DNA from: Luteibacter yeojuensis
Lineage (GTDB): Bacteria; Pseudomonadota; Gammaproteobacteria; Xanthomonadales; Rhodanobacteraceae
Assembly (NCBI RefSeq): GCF_011742875.1
Contig: NZ_JAAQTL010000002.1
Location: 1-64,000, forward strand
DNA: 64,000 bases
Direction: 5' to 3'
In this document: one piece after another, positions 62,954 through 64,000 of the stretch
How the letters are laid out: each line of letters starts with the position of its first letter
Position numbering within the stretch: the first letter of the stretch is position 1
The notes under the pieces: model-generated
Seen by the model: the letters and a program-made list of their open reading frames with translations, nothing else
Databases searched by the model: none
Told to the model about the DNA's origin: nothing
Made by a program: the position numbers and the translations under genes

Positions 62954-63520
62954 ATGACCGATCTCGCCTTCCTCCATGCCCGCCGTTCGGTGCCGTCGCG
63001 CCAGCTCGGAGAGCCGGCACCCGACGAAGCCACCCTGCGCCGCCTGATCGAGGCGGCGCTGCGCGTGCCCGACCACGGCAAGCTCGTTCCCTTCCGCATC
63101 CGCATCCTCCGCGGCGACGCGAAGCTCGCCTTCGGCCGCAAGCTGGCGAAGATCGCCGAGGAAGCGAACCCCGGCCTGTCGGAGGCGAAGCGCGAGAAGG
63201 AGCGGCACCGCTACGAACACGCTCCGCTGGTGCTCGTCGTCTCGGCGAAGATCGACGACGACAGCAAGGTGCCCGAGATCGAACAGAGACTCGCCGCCGG
63301 CTGCGTTGCCTACAACCTCCTGCTCGGTGCCCAGGCGCTTGGCTACGGCGCGCAGTGGCTCACCGGATGGGCGGCGTACGACCGCGACGTGGCGAAGCTG
63401 CTCGGCATGAAGAAGAGCGAGCACATCGTCGGATTCATCCACGTCGGCACGCCCGCGATGGAAGCCCCCGAGCGCGACCGTCCGTCCTACGGCGACGTCG
63501 CAAGCGTGTGGGAACCGTGA
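62954..63520 (+). CDS. Nitroreductase family protein (YdjA-like)
   Basis: 188 residues. FMN-binding pattern of single-domain nitroreductases: HARRSVPSRQLGEPAPDEATLRRLIEAALRVPDHGKLVPFRIRIL, AAGCVAYNLLLGAQALGYGAQWLTGW and IVGFIHVGTPAMEAPERDRP. It probably reduces quinones or nitro compounds with NAD(P)H. The stop overlaps the next GTG start. Confidence 0.9.
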   Translation: MTDLAFLHARRSVPSRQLGEPAPDEATLRRLIEAALRVPDHGKLVPFRIRILRGDAKLAFGRKLAKIAEEANPGLSEAKREKERHRYEHAPLVLVVSAKIDDDSKVPEIEQRLAAGCVAYNLLLGAQALGYGAQWLTGWAAYDRDVAKLLGMKKSEHIVGFIHVGTPAMEAPERDRPSYGDVASVWEP

Positions 63521-64000
63521 GCGGCGATTCGCTCGTCCACCTGGTGGATGGCAGCCTTTACGTATTCCGTGCCTGGCATTCCATGCCGGACGAGTTCCAC
63601 GACCATGACGGCGAGCCGGTCAACGCGGTTCATGGGTTCACGCGGTTCCTCTGCGAGCTGCTCGAGCGCAGCCGTGCGGAGCACATCGCGGTGGCGTTCG
63701 ACGCCTCGCTGACCACGTCGTTCCGCAACGCGATCTACCCCGCCTACAAGGCCAACCGCGAACTGCCGCCGCCGCAGCTGGTGCGCCAGTTCGCACTGTG
63801 CCGCGAGATCGCCGCCGCGCTCGGCCTCACCGTCCTCAACGACCATCAATACGAAGCCGACGACCTTATCGGCAGCGCGTTGTGGGGGCTGCGTTCGCAC
63901 GGCTTCCGCGGCGTGATCGTATCGGCGGACAAGGATTTCGGGCAGTTGCTCGGCGAATTCGACGAGCAGTGGGATTTCGCGAAGAACGTACGCTGGGGCG
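63517..64000 (+). CDS. 5'-3' exonuclease / flap endonuclease (PolA N-domain-like), 5' part
   Basis: At least 161 residues, cut by the window edge. GTG 63517 overlaps the previous stop (GTGA). The sequence LVDGSLYVFRAWHSMPDEF, VNAVHGFTRFLCELLERSR, HIAVAFDASLTTSFRNAIYPAYKANRELPP, YEADDLIGSAL and VIVSADKDFGQLL matches the 5'-3' exonuclease domain with its metal-binding acidic residues. It is likely a stand-alone flap endonuclease such as Xni/ExoIX; fusion to a polymerase cannot be excluded from what is visible. Confidence 0.88.
   Translation, partial: MSGDSLVHLVDGSLYVFRAWHSMPDEFHDHDGEPVNAVHGFTRFLCELLERSRAEHIAVAFDASLTTSFRNAIYPAYKANRELPPPQLVRQFALCREIAAALGLTVLNDHQYEADDLIGSALWGLRSHGFRGVIVSADKDFGQLLGEFDEQWDFAKNVRWG

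Overview
The window is GC-rich, densely coded bacterial chromosome. Gene content and style (pilB-pilC-pilD-coaE order, DUF3391/HD-GYP protein, aroK-aroB, WGR protein before hemE, two secreted proteases, scattered paired palindromes built on GCCGCTATAGCGGC) point to a gammaproteobacterium of the Xanthomonadales, most likely Rhodanobacteraceae (Luteibacter/Dyella type). The taxon is inferred from gene content, not from a marker gene. No rRNA, tRNA or CRISPR array was seen.

Layout. 1-1.95 kb: the end of an IS3-family element that has cut into an RHS-type gene. 2-5.5 kb: a secreted S9 peptidase and a divergent GT-C membrane protein. 5.5-22.5 kb: the type IV pilus region. A sigma54-type promoter precedes two tandem major-pilin genes; then come two GT-C/TPR proteins and a flippase on the plus strand, six glycan genes (glycosyltransferases and methyltransferases) on the minus strand, and finally pilB, pilC, pilD and coaE. 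The roughly 11 kb between pilA and pilB looks like a glycan island, probably for pilin or surface-polysaccharide decoration. 22.6-25.1 kb: a c-di-GMP pair, an EAL protein and an HD-GYP protein whose HD motif is altered. 25.2-29.9 kb: exported MsrA, urocanate hydratase, a phosphodiesterase lipoprotein and small envelope proteins. 29.9-32.0 kb: a red-light photoreceptor pair, heme oxygenase plus a bacteriophytochrome with no output domain.

32-46.3 kb: mostly housekeeping genes (Bpt, a BtuF-like protein, YjbQ, PdxH, a D-glycerate kinase-like protein, AroK, AroB, HemE, PBP1B with a probable lipoprotein activator, PurT). 46.4-56 kb: a periplasmic transglutaminase-like protein, an SPFH protein with an Arc-type regulator, copper handling (SCO, PCuAC), TlpA, YihY, WrbA, an acyl-CoA dehydrogenase and a short asparaginase. 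56-59.3 kb: two secreted proteases (S8 and M4). 59.5-64 kb: DUF4279, SufT, an ECF sigma operon, a nitroreductase and the start of a 5'-3' exonuclease.

A family of about 80-bp paired palindromes punctuates the right three quarters of the window, usually just after genes, where it often supplies the stop codon. One copy of a variant subfamily lies inside the heme oxygenase reading frame.
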